From Eriocheir sinensis (lineage: Eukaryota; Arthropoda; Malacostraca; Decapoda; Varunidae): 64,000 nt of DNA. Positions 23,331-34,620 of the stretch are shown here, in pieces. Each line of letters opens with the position of its first letter. The stretch's first letter is position 1. The notes under the pieces are model-generated. The model made no database searches. It saw only the letters and a program-made list of their open reading frames with translations, and was not told the DNA's origin. The stretch covers positions 12,093,857-12,157,856 of the forward strand of contig NC_066518.1 of NCBI RefSeq assembly GCF_024679095.1. The letters run 5' to 3'. Position numbers and translations under genes: made by a program.

Positions 23331-24085
23331 CTGAGTGAGCTAGCCAATCAGTGTGTTGTCGCCCTTCGTTCCTCTCCCCAGACGCAATCCAGCCCAAGAA
23401 CACCCTCAGTATTCATGTATTTTTAACTCAGCCGTCATATTTTTCTTCCGTTCCTCTCCCGCTGGCCGCTGGGGCCCGGGTGGCGCTGCGAGGGTTGGGA
23501 CGTGGCGGGGGGCGGCCCTCCCCAGCCGTGTCTCATTCAACATTCAGCGACCCGCCTCTCCCGGTCACCAGTAGCTACATGTGCCCTAAGCCTGTCCGTC
23601 CCTTCGCTAAGCTCCCTTCGATCTTCTTTCCGTCTTCCCCTACCTTGTGATCCTCTCGACATCGGTATCTTCACTTTCCTCCTCCCTCTTTATACATGAA
23701 TTCATTAAGCCACGTCCCTGTTTGCATACATTTTACTGAGGTTCCTCCGTTCGCTTCCTTGCCTCATAGCTTTAGTTCCATTAATAGATAGATTAATAGG
23801 TTGTGTATATTCGCTTCAGGCACGGTTTTTCATTTTTCCCTTCTGGACTGTTGAATCTATGTAGCGTTGCCGCCAGAGAATGGCTATAAGGCAGAGTTTG
23901 CTTTTAGCATTCAATTATCGCATGACGCAGGATATCATCAGAGGAAAAGATTATTTATTCACTGGTTTATAAAGAGTGCAATGATTGAATGGAACAAATC
24001 AATCTGTTTCATTGGATTGAAATCAGAATTAGATGTTTCAAATGGATTGTAGATGTAATTTTGAACAAGATGGACATATCTATTT

Positions 24086-24466
24086 AGGCGGTGTCTGAAT
24101 TGGTAGCGTACTGGGCCCACATTCACCGCGTGATGGACGACGCGGGTTCGAATCCCCACGCTACCACCTCGGATTTTTCAGTCACCGCCGAGTGGCTTAA
24201 AACTACCCACATGCTGTCCTGAAGACCACCCATCAACCCGGACTCTAGAGGAAGCCGTCCAAGCGAATCAAGAACGAGTTCCGGGTGGCAGCATGAGCCA
24301 ATGCAAGATGGCGCCACTATAAACACTCGCCTGCGCCAGAACGGGCTGGGCCGACCATCAGGCCCCACCTGGAAGAAGCCTTGGGCCGACCATTAGGCCC
24401 CACCGGGAAAATGCCTACCGGCGCAATAGGCAGCAACGTAAAAAAAAACTAAAAAAAAAATAAAAG
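24086..24466 (+). mobile_element. Full-length tRNA-derived SINE with A-rich tail (SINE 3)
   Basis: The head contains TGGTAGCGTACTGG (A-box region, 24101-24114) and a perfect B box GGTTCGAATCC at 24145-24155, both RNA polymerase III internal promoter elements. The body includes CACCGCCGAGTGGCTTAAAA and an internal duplication: GGGCCGACCATCAGGCCCCACC near 24350 resembles GGGCCGACCATTAGGCCCCACC near 24384. It ends in an A-rich tail at 24439-24466. The tRNA-like part does not close as a functional tRNA and leads into a long body, so I call a SINE. No convincing target duplication was seen. Confidence 0.85.
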
Positions 24467-25025
24467 CTAAATAGTCAAAGAGCAAAAACGTTATGATCAA
24501 ATTAACGTTCAGAGATGTGATACTCGCCTCAGATCATAGGAAGGAAGGAATAAAGCAGAAGGAAGGGCCCATCTTTCTTTCTTTCGTTCTTTTTTTCCTC
24601 TTTCCTTTTTTCTTTCCTCCTTTCTTTCTCTCCTCACACCTACTCTTGCAGTCCCGTAACCTCAAAGTTTGCCAGTAACTCCTCGTGAAGCACTCCATCA
24701 CCACACACGTATAAATATGTAGAGCAGCCTTGTTCATGCATAGGTAACCCGCTCGTCGCTCGGCTGTACAGAGTTGTTCCGATACTTGGTCTCTTATTCA
24801 TAGTGATGTTGTGCACGAGGCTGCTGTCTGGAGTGGTGTGGATGGTTGTATTGGGTGTGTGGTAGTAGTGGGACGTAGTATTGAGCTGTGATGTAGAGGG
24901 GTGTTGTGTCACTGGTGTGGGTGCTACGGCGTGGTACAGAGCTACGAGAAGTTACTGGTAAAGAACTATCGTGTATGTTTTGTTGTGGTATTAATTTGAG
25001 GATGTATGATCTGTAGCAACCTATG

Positions 25026-25028
<3 letters not shown>

Positions 25029-25123
<95 letters not shown>
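25029..25123. repeat. (TG)n microsatellite, ~47 units
   Basis: Uninterrupted TG run of about 95 bases. Confidence 0.97.
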
Positions 25124-25124
<1 letters not shown>

Positions 25125-25360
25125 ATGAAGTATTCCCTGGAGATGGTTTTCCCGTTTTCGTTAGTTCGCCAGATAGTCATATCATTACCATGGAAACCAA
25201 TGCTCACGTGACATACTGCAATCGCACTTGTCAACTGCGTGCTTCGTGTAAAACAATAAGTAGTTCTAAATATTTTCAATATATCAAAATCAATGAAGGA
25301 TATTAAAAAGAACATTTTGAATTATAGTAATCTTATGAAATACCAAACCTTGTGATCACG

Positions 25361-25525
25361 AGGGCGGGGTTTAATTTGATAAGAAGGCTCATGATTGGTT
25401 GGTCTGGCGTGATCTGTGGCGTCATCGCGGCAGCTCGCGTGAAGCCCCGAAGCCCCGGAGCATCACAGCGGCGAGCACCGTACCGAGCAGGCCCCGGGGC
25501 GGAGGAACACGTGCACCGCCTGTGA
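25361..25525 (+). promoter_or_regulatory. GC-rich, CpG-dense stretch with GC box and inverted CCAAT box (candidate promoter)
   Basis: A GC box (GGGCGGGG, 25362-25369), an inverted CCAAT element (ATTGG at 25393) and GTCATCGCGG lie within 70 bases. A CpG-rich stretch follows (25410-25510) with CGCGTGAAGCCCCGAAGCC. The flanks are AT-rich. No start codon with a credible frame and no splice structure could be tied to it, so this is a weak suggestion only. Confidence 0.2.
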
Positions 25526-25739
25526 TCTATTTTACCTTATTTTTTTGAGTGTCGTTTATATGCAGTGTTCACAAAAGTCCTATACCCCTTTAAATAAAAA
25601 AAAGCTAAAAAAATATCACTCCACTAAAGCTCTGACGAATAGCTGAGGACTCAAAAAAAAAAAAATAGTGAAATAAAAGTAAGGAAAAAAATAAATGTAA
25701 AAGTCATGCATTGTAACGTTGAATCGAGTGTAGCTTTTT

Positions 25740-26088
25740 TTTTTTTTTTTTTACGCAGGGAAGCTTAGTGTGATCTGACGAGGATAGTTCCAATAAAAAA
25801 AAAGAGAAAGGATGGGAAGAGTTTAGCTTTGGCACATAGAGACAAGCCAGTAATTACACTCTTTGATGGGAGCGACGAGGGAAGGGAATGAAAAGAAAAA
25901 AAGGAGATACTGATAAATAGAAGAGAGAGAGAGAGAGAGAGAGACGGGAAGGGAAGGAAAAAAAAAAGAAAAAAAAGATAATAGAGGAAAAGGGAGGGAA
26001 AGAGAAGGGAAGAGAGAGGAATGAAATGAAACGATATGAAATGAATGGAAAGGAAAGATAAAAAAAATAAAAGAGGAGATAGATAGAG

Positions 26089-26162
<74 letters not shown>
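25740..26162. repeat. Purine-rich tract ending in (GA)n
   Basis: GGAAA/GAAA-rich sequence from about 25795, a short GA run at 25922-25943 and a GA run of about 72 bases at 26091-26162. Confidence 0.93.
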
Positions 26163-26166
<4 letters not shown>

Positions 26167-26355
26167 CAAATGATGATGTCTCCTGAACCGGACGAAGGAG
26201 AGTCTGATAATGACTTCTCGGACGTCCATTTTTTTCTTCTTCCTTTTTTTTTTTTAACTCCCTTCACACCCCCTCTTCCCCTCCTCCTCCTCCCCCCTTT
26301 TAATATCTAAACGGACGGGTATGAGACAGGTTCGTGTGACGGTACGTATATCATT

Positions 26356-26358
<3 letters not shown>

Positions 26359-26407
<49 letters not shown>

Positions 26408-26436
26408 GGGTGAATATATTTTTTTTCTCGTTTTTC

Positions 26437-26509
<73 letters not shown>
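26359..26509. repeat. (GA)n and (TG)n microsatellites
   Basis: GA at 26359-26403 and TG at 26440-26509 with a 36-base spacer. Confidence 0.97.
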
Positions 26510-26514
<5 letters not shown>

Positions 26515-26616
26515 TCATTGTCACCGTTAGCATTTATTTTGTGATTTTTCCCCTGATACATTTCTTTGGCTTTTTTCTTTTTCCTTTTCCTCCCTTCTTT
26601 TTCCTCGTCAAGCTCG

Positions 26617-26656
26617 TTTTCCTCCTCCTCCTCCTCCTCCTCCTTCTCCTCCTCCT
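26617..26656. repeat. (TCC)n microsatellite
   Basis: About 13 TCC triplets with one TTC interruption. Confidence 0.92.
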
Positions 26657-26864
26657 CGGGCCACGTCTTTGAGCATTCGAGAAATAATTGAATTGGGTCC
26701 ACTAATTATCCCGTGACTCGCTAATCCGTCTTGCCTTTCACTCTCTGCGTCCCCTTCCGGCAGGGCTCCACGTCGTCTCTCTCGTCCTTTTTATCCTGGT
26801 CTTTTTTCGTTACGTCTTGTTTGTGTCTGTTATCTTCCTTGTTTCCTTAGTTTTCTCGTCGTAA

Positions 26865-27500
26865 GTGATTCTCTTGCCTTTTTCTTCATCTTTCATGCTC
26901 CTCTTCTCTATTATCTTCCTTTTTGCTGAGTTTTCTCCTCTCTCTGGACTATTTTGCCTTTATCTATTATCTTTCTTATTTTGTTTCTTATTTTTCTCTT
27001 TATGGATTCTTTTCCCTTTTTGTTACATCCTTTTATCTCTATTATCTTTCCTTTTTCTTCTCTGGTCTTCTCCTCTGTGGATTCTTTTGACAGTCCTCCA
27101 CGCTTTTCTCTTTTTCTCTTTCTTCCTATTCATCTTTAATCCTCTTATTATTTTCCCTGTTTCATAAGTTTCTCTCTATTGGCCTTCACGAGTCTCCACC
27201 CTTTTCTTTCTCCTCTTTCCTATTCATCTTTTTTTTCTGCCCCGTTTCCTGTTTTCTTGTCTCTATGTATCTCCTTTTGAACCTCCTCAACCCTCTTCTC
27301 CTCTTACCCCTTCACCTTTTATCCTCATCCTCGCCCCTTCTTACCCTTTCGTCCCCTCAACATCTTCTCTGTTTCTTCTGTTTTCTCCTGTCTGTGGGTC
27401 TCATCTTGAACCTCCTCCACCCCCTTCTCCTCCTTTTACCTCTTCTCCTTTTATCCTCGCCCTCGCCCCTCTTGCCCTTCCGCCCCCTCACCAGGAGTTC
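26865..27500. repeat. CT-rich tract with degenerate ~70-bp and 129-bp duplications
   Basis: CTCTATTATCTTTC/TCTATTATCTTTC recurs near 26906, 26963 and 27036 with a GGATTCTTTT motif near 27003 and 27078. Further right TGAACCTCCTCAACCC at 27278 and TGAACCTCCTCCACCC at 27407 start two copies that share CTTCTCCT, TTTTATCCTC, CTCGCCCC and CCCCTCA. Confidence 0.8.
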
Positions 27501-29040
27501 GGATATTCCCGCGGCACTTTAACTCATCAGAAAGTTGAGTGAGTAGTTAACCGGGGCCTCGGCGGCGTTACCGGAGCCGAGGGCCGCCCACTCCGCAGGG
27601 GGAAATAGCCACAAGAAGAAGAAAAAAAAGGTCCTTGGTGGGGAAATTAAAGGGAATATTTTATAGTAAGACATTTAAACGTTTATGGAGAGTTTTATGA
27701 AGTGTGGTATGGCTGAGTGTGGAGCTGTCCTGATAGAGTGACGATGATGGTGGCGACGGTGGTGGTGGTGGTGGCAGTAATGATGATAAGGGGGAGGAGG
27801 AAGAGGACGAGGAGAGAAAAATTGGGACCTAACTGATGTGACTGCGTTCGCGTGCGTGTAGATGGATAGGAGGATAGAAAGATCGATTGAATAAGTGATA
27901 CAGATTTAGAGATGGGCGTCGTGTAACCGTCCAGTGCTAGATCGGCTGTCTTACGAAGCCTCTGAGCCACGTCTTCAGCTTAACAAAGATTTATGTCTGT
28001 TCGTTATCCGTGTCGACGAAACTAAGTCGGCTTTGTTACCCCCGGCTTACTGTCTCCTCGACCCCCCTCCCCCCGTCTCCCAGTACACCAGGCCTCGCCC
28101 CTCCCATTTCCCTTAGTCCCTCTAGGTCATTCTTTCCAGTTAGATGCAAATTGTCGTGAGGGCAAGACGCATGACGTGGCTCCGACCCGAGGCGCCACCA
28201 CTCTTCCGCCGCACAATATTGGCCACAATCACTCACCATAACTGTCACCGTAGCCACTATTCTTCTCACTTATCGGCCGAACGCACTCTTGTCGCTGCAC
28301 GGTCGAGGCGGCACCTTAGTATGCTCTTGGCAGCCTCGGGAGGTGTCTGGAGTGTAGCGGCAACTGTTATTTCTTTTAACAAGTCTGATCTCGGGCTTTT
28401 CACTTAGGAAGACAAAGCGGTGTTTGCCTCACTCGGCACCTTTGTTTTCGGCTCGTCGTTTTGTCTTTCCGGCACTGGAGTCCAGGAGCGGAAGAGGTTT
28501 TGTAACACCCCCAACCCACCCCCACTCCCATCGTTCCCCTGCCTTATCCCCCTCCCCCCCGTGGCCCCTCCCACTCCTCTGCCTTACGTCCTGGGCCCCG
28601 AGATAGTGTGTTGGTTCTTCTGGCGACGTGCAATGGACTCGTTTATTTCAATGTAGCAAACTGTGGCCGGACTCTTGTGGTGGCTGTCATGTTAAGTCAC
28701 TGGTATGTTGTATTTAGATAGTTTTTTTCGCCTATTTAAAGAGGAGGAGGAGGAGGAGGAGGAAGTGAAACCATTATTCGGGCGTGCTTTCAATCTGGGT
28801 TCGATGTTTGTGTGTGCATATAGTTGATGAGCCTTCCTTGGTTACTCAATGTGGGTTTTGTTCGGCTTTTGTGTGTTTCGAGCGTCGCAGCTGAGGGAGT
28901 AGTACAGGGGGGTGGGTGGGAGCGGGAGAGGTAGAGGGGGACGACGGGGGTAAAGGTAAAGGGGGAGGGAGGAAGGGGCAGGGAAGGGGGAGATAGTGTT
29001 GCCACGCCGCCCACACAGCTGAGGGGCTTAACAAACAGCT
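27500..29040. other. Anonymous sequence; short GGA repeat and G-rich block
   Basis: GGT/GGC triplets at 27755-27775, (GAG)n at 28741-28763 and a G-rich block at 28905-28995. The rest is unique with no recognisable product. Confidence 0.45.
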
Positions 29041-29041
29041 C

Positions 29042-29043
<2 letters not shown>

Positions 29044-29074
<31 letters not shown>
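29044..29074. repeat. (GT)n microsatellite
   Basis: About 15 GT units. Confidence 0.95.
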
Positions 29075-29077
<3 letters not shown>

Positions 29078-29434
29078 ATAAGTTGCGTAGTTACATCATT
29101 CCTTTCTCACATCAACTTCCGTATTAAATGTGGATTATTATTATTTTTTGTTTAATCGCGTCTGCTTTACCAACTTCCTCGTCAACAACATTTAGGAGAA
29201 ACGTGTCCTTGTGCATTAAATTTGTGAACGTGAGAGATTTGTCAGGAAAGTCTAGTGAAGGTGCTTTTATTCGTCAACCCTTCGCGGCGGCAAGCATCAA
29301 CAAGGTCGGTGCAGCGGGAGGCGGAAGCAATGGGCGGAAGAGTGCAGCGGCGGGGATGGGAAAGACCAGCTGTGTGTTGCTATATAGCGCGCGTTTCAAA
29401 GCCACGGATAGATTGTGCGGCCTTTGTGCTTCCC

Positions 29435-29705
29435 TCTCCCTCTATTTTCCCTTCGTTTCCTCGTCCCTCCTTCCTTCTTCTTTTCTTTCACCTCTCCCTC
29501 TGTTTTTCCCTCCGTTTCCTCGTCCCTCCTTCCTTCTTTTCTCTCCCCTCTCCCTCTGTTTTTCCCTCCGTTTCCTCGTCCCTCCTTCCTTCTTTTCTCT
29601 CCCCTCTCCCTCTGTTTTTCCCTCCGTTTCCTCGTCCCTCCTTCCTTCTTTTCTTTCACCTCTCCCTCTGTTTTTCCCTCCGTTTCCTCGTCCATCCTTC
29701 TTTCC
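29435..29705. repeat. 56-59-bp CT-rich minisatellite, 5 copies
   Basis: TTTCCTCGTCCCTCCTTCC followed by TTCTTTTCT and CCTCTCCCTCTGTTTTTCCC recurs with anchors at 29461, 29520, 29576, 29632 and 29688. The last three periods are exactly 56. Because 56 is not a multiple of three, the repeat keeps all three plus-strand frames open, producing long spurious reading frames. Confidence 0.93.
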
Positions 29706-29709
29706 TTTT

Positions 29710-30090
29710 CTCTCCCCTCAATCCCTCCCTCCCTCTCTGTTTCCTCCACACCTTTTTTGCAATCCTTCCGCCCACCTCCTTCCTTCTTTTCTCTTCCTTC
29801 AATCCCACCCTCCCTGCTTCCTCATTCACTCACCTTGCTATTTATACCCCCACCTCCTTCCTCCTTTTCTCTCCCCTCCCTCCAATTTCTCCCTCCCTTC
29901 CTCCTCCACCCTTCCTTGCCATCCTTACGCCCGCCTTCTTCCTTCTTTTATTTCCTTCCCATCCCTCCTTCCCTGCCTCCTCCATCCTTCCTTGCCATCC
30001 TTACGCCCACCTTCTTCTCTCTTTTATCTCCTTCCCATCCCTCCTTCCCTGCCTCCTCCACCCTTCCTTGCTATCCTTACGCCCACCTGA
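29710..30090. repeat. ~77-bp CT-rich minisatellite, 5 copies
   Basis: CCGCCCACCTCCTTCCTTC and TTACGCCCACCTTCTTC variants occur near 29767, 29848, 29926, 30000 and 30077. Between them are CCATCCCTCCTTCCCTGCC and CTCCTCCACCCTTCCTTGC. Spacing is 74-81 bases. It directly follows the 56-bp array but has a different unit. Confidence 0.88.
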
Positions 30091-30439
30091 ATGAGAGGTA
30101 TAGCTTATCAGTATTATGCAAGCTTCGGAGCGGCGGAGTTCAAAGCGGATTTGTTGTTTTACGGGGAAATGTTTTATCTTTGTTTGGAAATTGGCGAGTG
30201 GGTGGAAATACATCGGAAAATGACAAAACGTGATGAAGCGTGGGTCTTAATCTGTTGGTGGAATTTAAGTCATATTTTTTTTGGAACTGGTTGAGGTAGA
30301 GGCGGAAAGCTACTGCCTGATAAACGTACGGAGAATTTTTTTTGCTTAAGTTTTGTCGCAGAAAGGCCAGAGGTGGTGAGTCTTTTAAAAGGTCACTGTC
30401 GATCACTCCTAGAAAGATCAACTGGAACGGGAAGTGATA

Positions 30440-30570
30440 ATAGTGACCTCTCTTTTGGCCTCTTGTTCTTTAATTTTTTTCTATTGCCGGAGCAGCGTTT
30501 AGCGGGCTTTTTTTGGTGCTGTGTTTGTGTTTAGCCCTTGAGCTGCCTCCCTTGCTGTAAAAAAACAAAA
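30440..30570 (+). mobile_element. Solo 3' UTR end of LINE C family
   Basis: GACCTCTCTTTTGGCCTCTT, then GGAGCAGCGTTTAGCGGGC, a T run, GCCCTTGAGCTGCCTCC and CTTGCTGTAAAAAAAC match the 3' UTR of LINE C and the copy at 14500-14665. No coding part is present. Confidence 0.78.
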
Positions 30571-30739
30571 CAAAACTGTGTATATATTTAGTTAGCTCAA
30601 TTATACAGTATAGTCATTCATAATTACAGTAAGGTTACAACTACAATATAATCACTCACAGTAAGAAAGTAAGACAAAAGAACGTGTGCCTCCAAATGAA
30701 TGTGTTACGCCTCTTGTGAAGTAGTGAAACCAGGAAGCC

Positions 30740-30995
30740 GTGTCTCTCGTTAACGCAGGCGGCGGGGGGCGGGGAGGGGGGATACTGTCTGCCGCCGCCG
30801 CAACAGTGTTTTCGGTGCTACGGGTCGCCGCCGGGACGCTGCACGGCAGCCACGGGGATTCCAAACTCCTGGGCGTCATTTGCATAGTCAGAGCCGCGCG
30901 CTGAGCCGCCAAGGCCGCATGCATACTAACTAAAACCGTGTTGATAGCCGCTAACTCTGACAAGCTCGCCCGCGTAAACAGCGGCTTGTTCGGGC
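30740..30995. other. CpG-rich segment of unknown role
   Basis: The interval is rich in CG dinucleotides (GCCGCCGCCGC, GTCGCCGCCGGG) between AT-rich flanks. The minus strand is open for 103 codons from 30963 to 30652. The translation has an alanine-rich start and a proline run, with no family recognised. It could be an exon, a CpG cluster or chance. Confidence 0.25.
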
Positions 30996-31568
30996 GATGT
31001 CTTGAAGTGGAGTAATTACGAACTGTTGAATTAAAACGTCAGTAATTGTATGTAAGTATAACGTCGGGTCATGTGCATTACGAAAATATGTTACTGTTTA
31101 AAGTGTCAGTTCATGCTGTTATTTGGAATATTTCTTCGTTCAAGTCGTTAACACCGAAGATGGGTTATATCAACGTTGCCTCATTCTTCACTGCCTAATG
31201 GTACAACAGTAATGAGTATTTGATGAGTATTGTAAACATTCGACTACGAAGCGTCTTTATCTTCCTTTTATAGCCTTCGATTCGTGCCCAAAACTCCTCC
31301 CAAGGTTCAGGTTTGAGGAGGAGGGGGAGGAAGAGAGGGAGAAGAGGGCCTTGTCCCACTTTCCGTTACTTGCATGGTCAAATGATGAGAACCTGTCTGC
31401 CTCCCGTGTTAGGTCACCGCCGCCGCCCGAAGACCATGTCGGGCGGGGCTTGTCATGTCGCCTCGGGCCCCCACGCGTGTTACTGCGGCTTAGTGAAAGG
31501 TGGATGGGGTCTTGCGGAGAGTGTCGCGGCAAGGTGGTGGTTGTGGCGGTGGTGAGGGTGGTCCGTCA

Positions 31569-31857
31569 GGTGTGTGTGTGTGCGTGTGTGTGTGTGTCTT
31601 GTAATCAGGTGAGGTATACATGAGGTGGGGGGGGTTATTATGTTGTTGGTGGTGTAGTGGTGATGTTGAAAGACGGAAAAATATTAAGAAGAAAAGAAGA
31701 AGAAGAAGAAGAAGAAGAAGAAGAAGGAGAAGGAGAATATAAACGAGGAGGAGCATAATAAAAAGATTAAAGAGATTAAGAAGTAAAGAAGAAAAAGGAG
31801 GAGGAAATGGAGGAGGAGGACGAGCAGGAGGAGGATGAGGATGAGGAGGGGGAGGAG

Positions 31858-31890
<33 letters not shown>
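31569..31890. repeat. (GT)n, (GAA)n and (GAG)n microsatellites
   Basis: Imperfect GT at 31569-31600, GAA at about 31687-31726 and GAG/GGA at about 31798-31888. Poly-glutamate or poly-proline frames here are repeat artefacts. Confidence 0.92.
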
Positions 31891-31891
<1 letters not shown>

Positions 31892-32344
31892 CGCTGTCTT
31901 CACCAGGTCTCTCTGCCCGTGGAGCGGTCGCGGTGCAGCAGAAAATGTCAGCCTTTGATGTGGCCGCCTTGATGTGGCTGGCGCGGCGAGCACCGGGCGT
32001 GGGAGGGCGTGTGTGGGAGGAGGTGTGTAGGAGAGGCGTGGGTGAATGGTTTGCATTTTATATATATTTTTTAAACTATCCACTTTGTTTTTGCTGTTTC
32101 GCTCTCTCTGATTGCGTTGGTAATCAGTCTGTTTGTCTGTCTGTGTTCGTTAGCTTTGCCTTTTAGCTTTCGTGTCCTTTCCCGGAATTTCTCTTTATCT
32201 CAACTGCTCTCCACTCCGCGGCTTCGTTCCGCGGCATCGTTCTGTTCCTTCCTCTCTCCCACATAGTGATCCTAGGGATGTGTTGGGTGGAGGCACCTTG
32301 ACGCAACACACTCCGGGGTCAGCAAGTAAATCACAACTCACAGA

Positions 32345-33385
32345 ACTATTAACCTTCCCGTTTTTTTTTTTTTTTTTTTTTTTTTTTGTACAGCTAAGGA
32401 GACAGCTCAATGGCGCAAAAAAAAAAAAGAAAAAAAAAAGAAAAAAAGGCCCGCTACTCACTGCTCCCGCACAGAGGTTAAAGGAGTGTCCAAAATCAGA
32501 GGTCAGTTTCGGAAGGAGAGGTGTCCTGATACCCTCCTCTTGAATGAGTTCAAGTCGTAGGCAGGATGAAATACAGATGAAGGAAGATTGTTCCAGAGTT
32601 TACCAGCGTGAGGGATGAAAGAGTGAAGATACTGGTTAACTCTTGCATATGGGGTTTGGACTATATAGGGATGAGCATGAGTAGAAAGTCGTGTGCAGCG
32701 GGGCCGCGGGAGGAGGGGAGGCATGCAGTTAGCAAGTTCAGAAGAGCAGTCAGCATGAAAATATCGATAGAAGATCGAAAGAGAGGCAACATGGCGGCGG
32801 AGTTTGAGAGGTAGAAGACTATCAGTATGAGGTGGAGAGCTGATGAGATGAAGAGCCTTTGATTCCACTCTGTCAAGGACAGCTGAGTGAGTGGACCCCC
32901 CCCACACATGAGATGCATACTCCATACGAGGGCGGACAAGGCCCCTGTAAATGGACAGCAACTGTGCGGGGGAGAAGAACTGGCGGAGACGGTACAGAAC
33001 GCCCAGCCTCGAGGAAGCTGATTTAGTAAGAGATGAGATATGAAGTTTCCAGTTGAGATTTTGAGTTAAGAATAGACCGAGGATGTTTAGTGTTGAGGAA
33101 GGTGATAGCTGAGTGTTGTCAAAGAATAGGGGATAGTTGTTTGGAAGATTGTGTCGAGTGGATAGGTGGAGAAACTGTTTTTGAGGCGTTGAAGAACACC
33201 AGGTTCCTCTTGCCCCAATCGGAAATAATAGTAAGGTCTGCGGCTAAGCGTTCTGTTGCCTCCAGCCTTGAATCGTTAAGTTCCTGTAGGGTGGGTCTTC
33301 TATTAAAAGAAGTTGAGTAATGCAGAGTGGAATCATCGGCGTAGGAATGGATAGGACAGTTCGTTTTGGAAAGACATTGATGCTA
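32345..33385 (-). mobile_element. LINE C: 5'-truncated Jockey-like non-LTR retrotransposon
   Basis: On the minus strand the copy begins inside the RT palm and continues through thumb and C-terminal regions to a 3' UTR with alternating T-rich and A-rich segments. The 3' UTR has GGGAGCAGTGAGTAGCGGGC, GCCATTGAGCTGTCTCC and an oligo(A) end near 32360-32388. It is the source-type sequence for the solo 3' ends at 14.5, 30.5, 53.9 and 59.3 kb. No endonuclease and no first half of RT are present. Confidence 0.87.
32503..33380 (-). pseudogene. RT C-terminal half of LINE C
   Basis: The catalytic box SYADDST (YADD codons at 33332-33343) is followed by a conserved thumb segment containing SDWGKRN. The frame then breaks near 33180-33160. 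A second open segment at 32503-32961 carries IYRGLVRPRMEYASHVWGG, LDRVESKALHLI and the C-terminal GKLWNNLPSSVF, ending at SGHLSFRN and a TGA stop. Motif order and the GLVRPRMEY signature are those of Jockey/CR1-type LINEs. The catalytic Asp pair is intact, but truncation and frame breaks make it inactive. Confidence 0.85.
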
Positions 33386-33389
33386 AAAT

Positions 33390-34030
33390 ATTGCCAGTCT
33401 TGTTATCTTGTTATCGAGTTATATTATTTAAACCTCTTTTTGCTTCAACCCATTGTGGCTTTGTGCGTTACCCTCACCAGCGCGCAGTGAGCCTTGTAAC
33501 ACAGCTGCTTGTAGTGTGTCTCGTCTCACCCGCCTTGTATAACACGCGACACAACACACCTCTGCCCCGCCCCGCCCCTCTCTTGTCTCACAGGAGCCAA
33601 CCCACCGCAACATGTACCCAGCCCGCCCATGCACGCCGCGCCTGCTCTCCCGCACGCCGCGCCTTGTTACCTTGTTCCGGAACTAGTTAGGCGGCGAGGA
33701 TATTGTCACGCCCAATCTGAACCTTTGTAAACTTAGAGAATCGCTTTTGTGAGTAAGATGATGCGAAGGTTAGGTTTGTGTCCTGATTACCGCGTGGGGA
33801 GTATGTGCCTGTGTGTGTCGGGCAGGGCGTTTGTGTGGACTGCGTGTAGGTCTAAAGTTAGGTCACATCTCCATAATACGGATGCGTCTGTCCCTATAAA
33901 AACGTTTGTGTTGAGTTACAGTATCCATAGAAACGTGCCGTGGATATCAGTCTGTATTTATGTGGAACGTCCCCATAGACGATGTACCTTAGTGACTTGT
34001 GGCTATGGGCAATGCAAGGCCCCTTTTACA
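33390..34030. other. Anonymous sequence, no feature recognised
   Basis: Mixed composition with a CpG-containing stretch at 33540-33690. Short opposing frames show no known motif. Confidence 0.4.
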
Positions 34031-34034
34031 TTGG

Positions 34035-34192
34035 ACAAGGCTTTCGTAGAGATTGCGCGTATTTCCATGGGTAGTTTTATAAGCCTAGTGGTAGTTTGAC
34101 AAGGCTTCTGTACACCATGAAAGTGAGAAAAAAAACCTCATGAAAACTCGACTAACCTCTTTTGTGGCCTCTGGAACTATTTGTCGTGGCAG
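34035..34192 (+). repeat. Dispersed repeat, copy 1
   Basis: ACAAGGCTTTCGTAGAGATT, ATTTCCATGGGTAGTTTTAT and CCTAGTGGTAGTTTGACAAG, then GCTTCTGTACACC and ACTCGACTAACCTCTTTTG match the segment at 49924-50066 in order and on the same strand. No coding frame or tRNA promoter is visible. It may be part of a SINE or MITE family not otherwise identified. Confidence 0.75.
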
Positions 34193-34479
34193 CCGGAAAC
34201 GTCTTAGAATATGAAGTTACTGACCTTGTATGTACTTATGTTGAGGCTCCTTTTTGTTAGTGTTTTCTTTGTGGTCTTGTTTGCTTGCCTTTCTCTAGTG
34301 ATGATTAAGAAGGGGGCTGGCTGGGGGTGGGGCTAGGGGGGAGGGGGGGAGTGCTGTGGCGTCGTTTTGGCCATTAGTGTTTTTTTTTTTTAGGTAGGCG
34401 AGGCGAGGCGTAGCACAGACTCATTATAGGCGCCACTGATTGGACGACCTTTGTTAGGCTGGCCCCTTAAAGGACTCAC

Positions 34480-34620
34480 TCCCCCCCCACCTCCTTTGCC
34501 TCTACCTCCTCCTTCTGTTCTTACTCTTCACCCGCGTCCTCGTCCTCGTCTTTCTCCTCCTCCTCCTGCTTGTCCTCGTCCTCCCTGTTTTCCTCCTCCT
34601 CCTCCTCCTCCTCTTCTTGG
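34480..34620. repeat. Imperfect (CTC/CGT)n tract
   Basis: CCTCCTCCT and CGTCCTCGTC triplets, ending in a TCC run. Confidence 0.8.

Noticed and set aside
24086..24170. Functional tRNA gene
   Set aside because: The B box is perfect, but the putative acceptor stem does not close and the sequence continues into a ~300-base body with an A-rich tail, which is a SINE layout.
24050..24490. Target-site duplication around SINE 3
   Set aside because: Candidate flanks CTATTTAG and CTAAATAG are reverse complements and not direct repeats.
29128..30233. Long plus-strand reading frames (up to 320 codons)
   Set aside because: Almost all of their length is the 56-bp and 77-bp CT-rich minisatellites, which lack stops in several frames. 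The composition is Pro/Ser/Phe/Leu with no domain.
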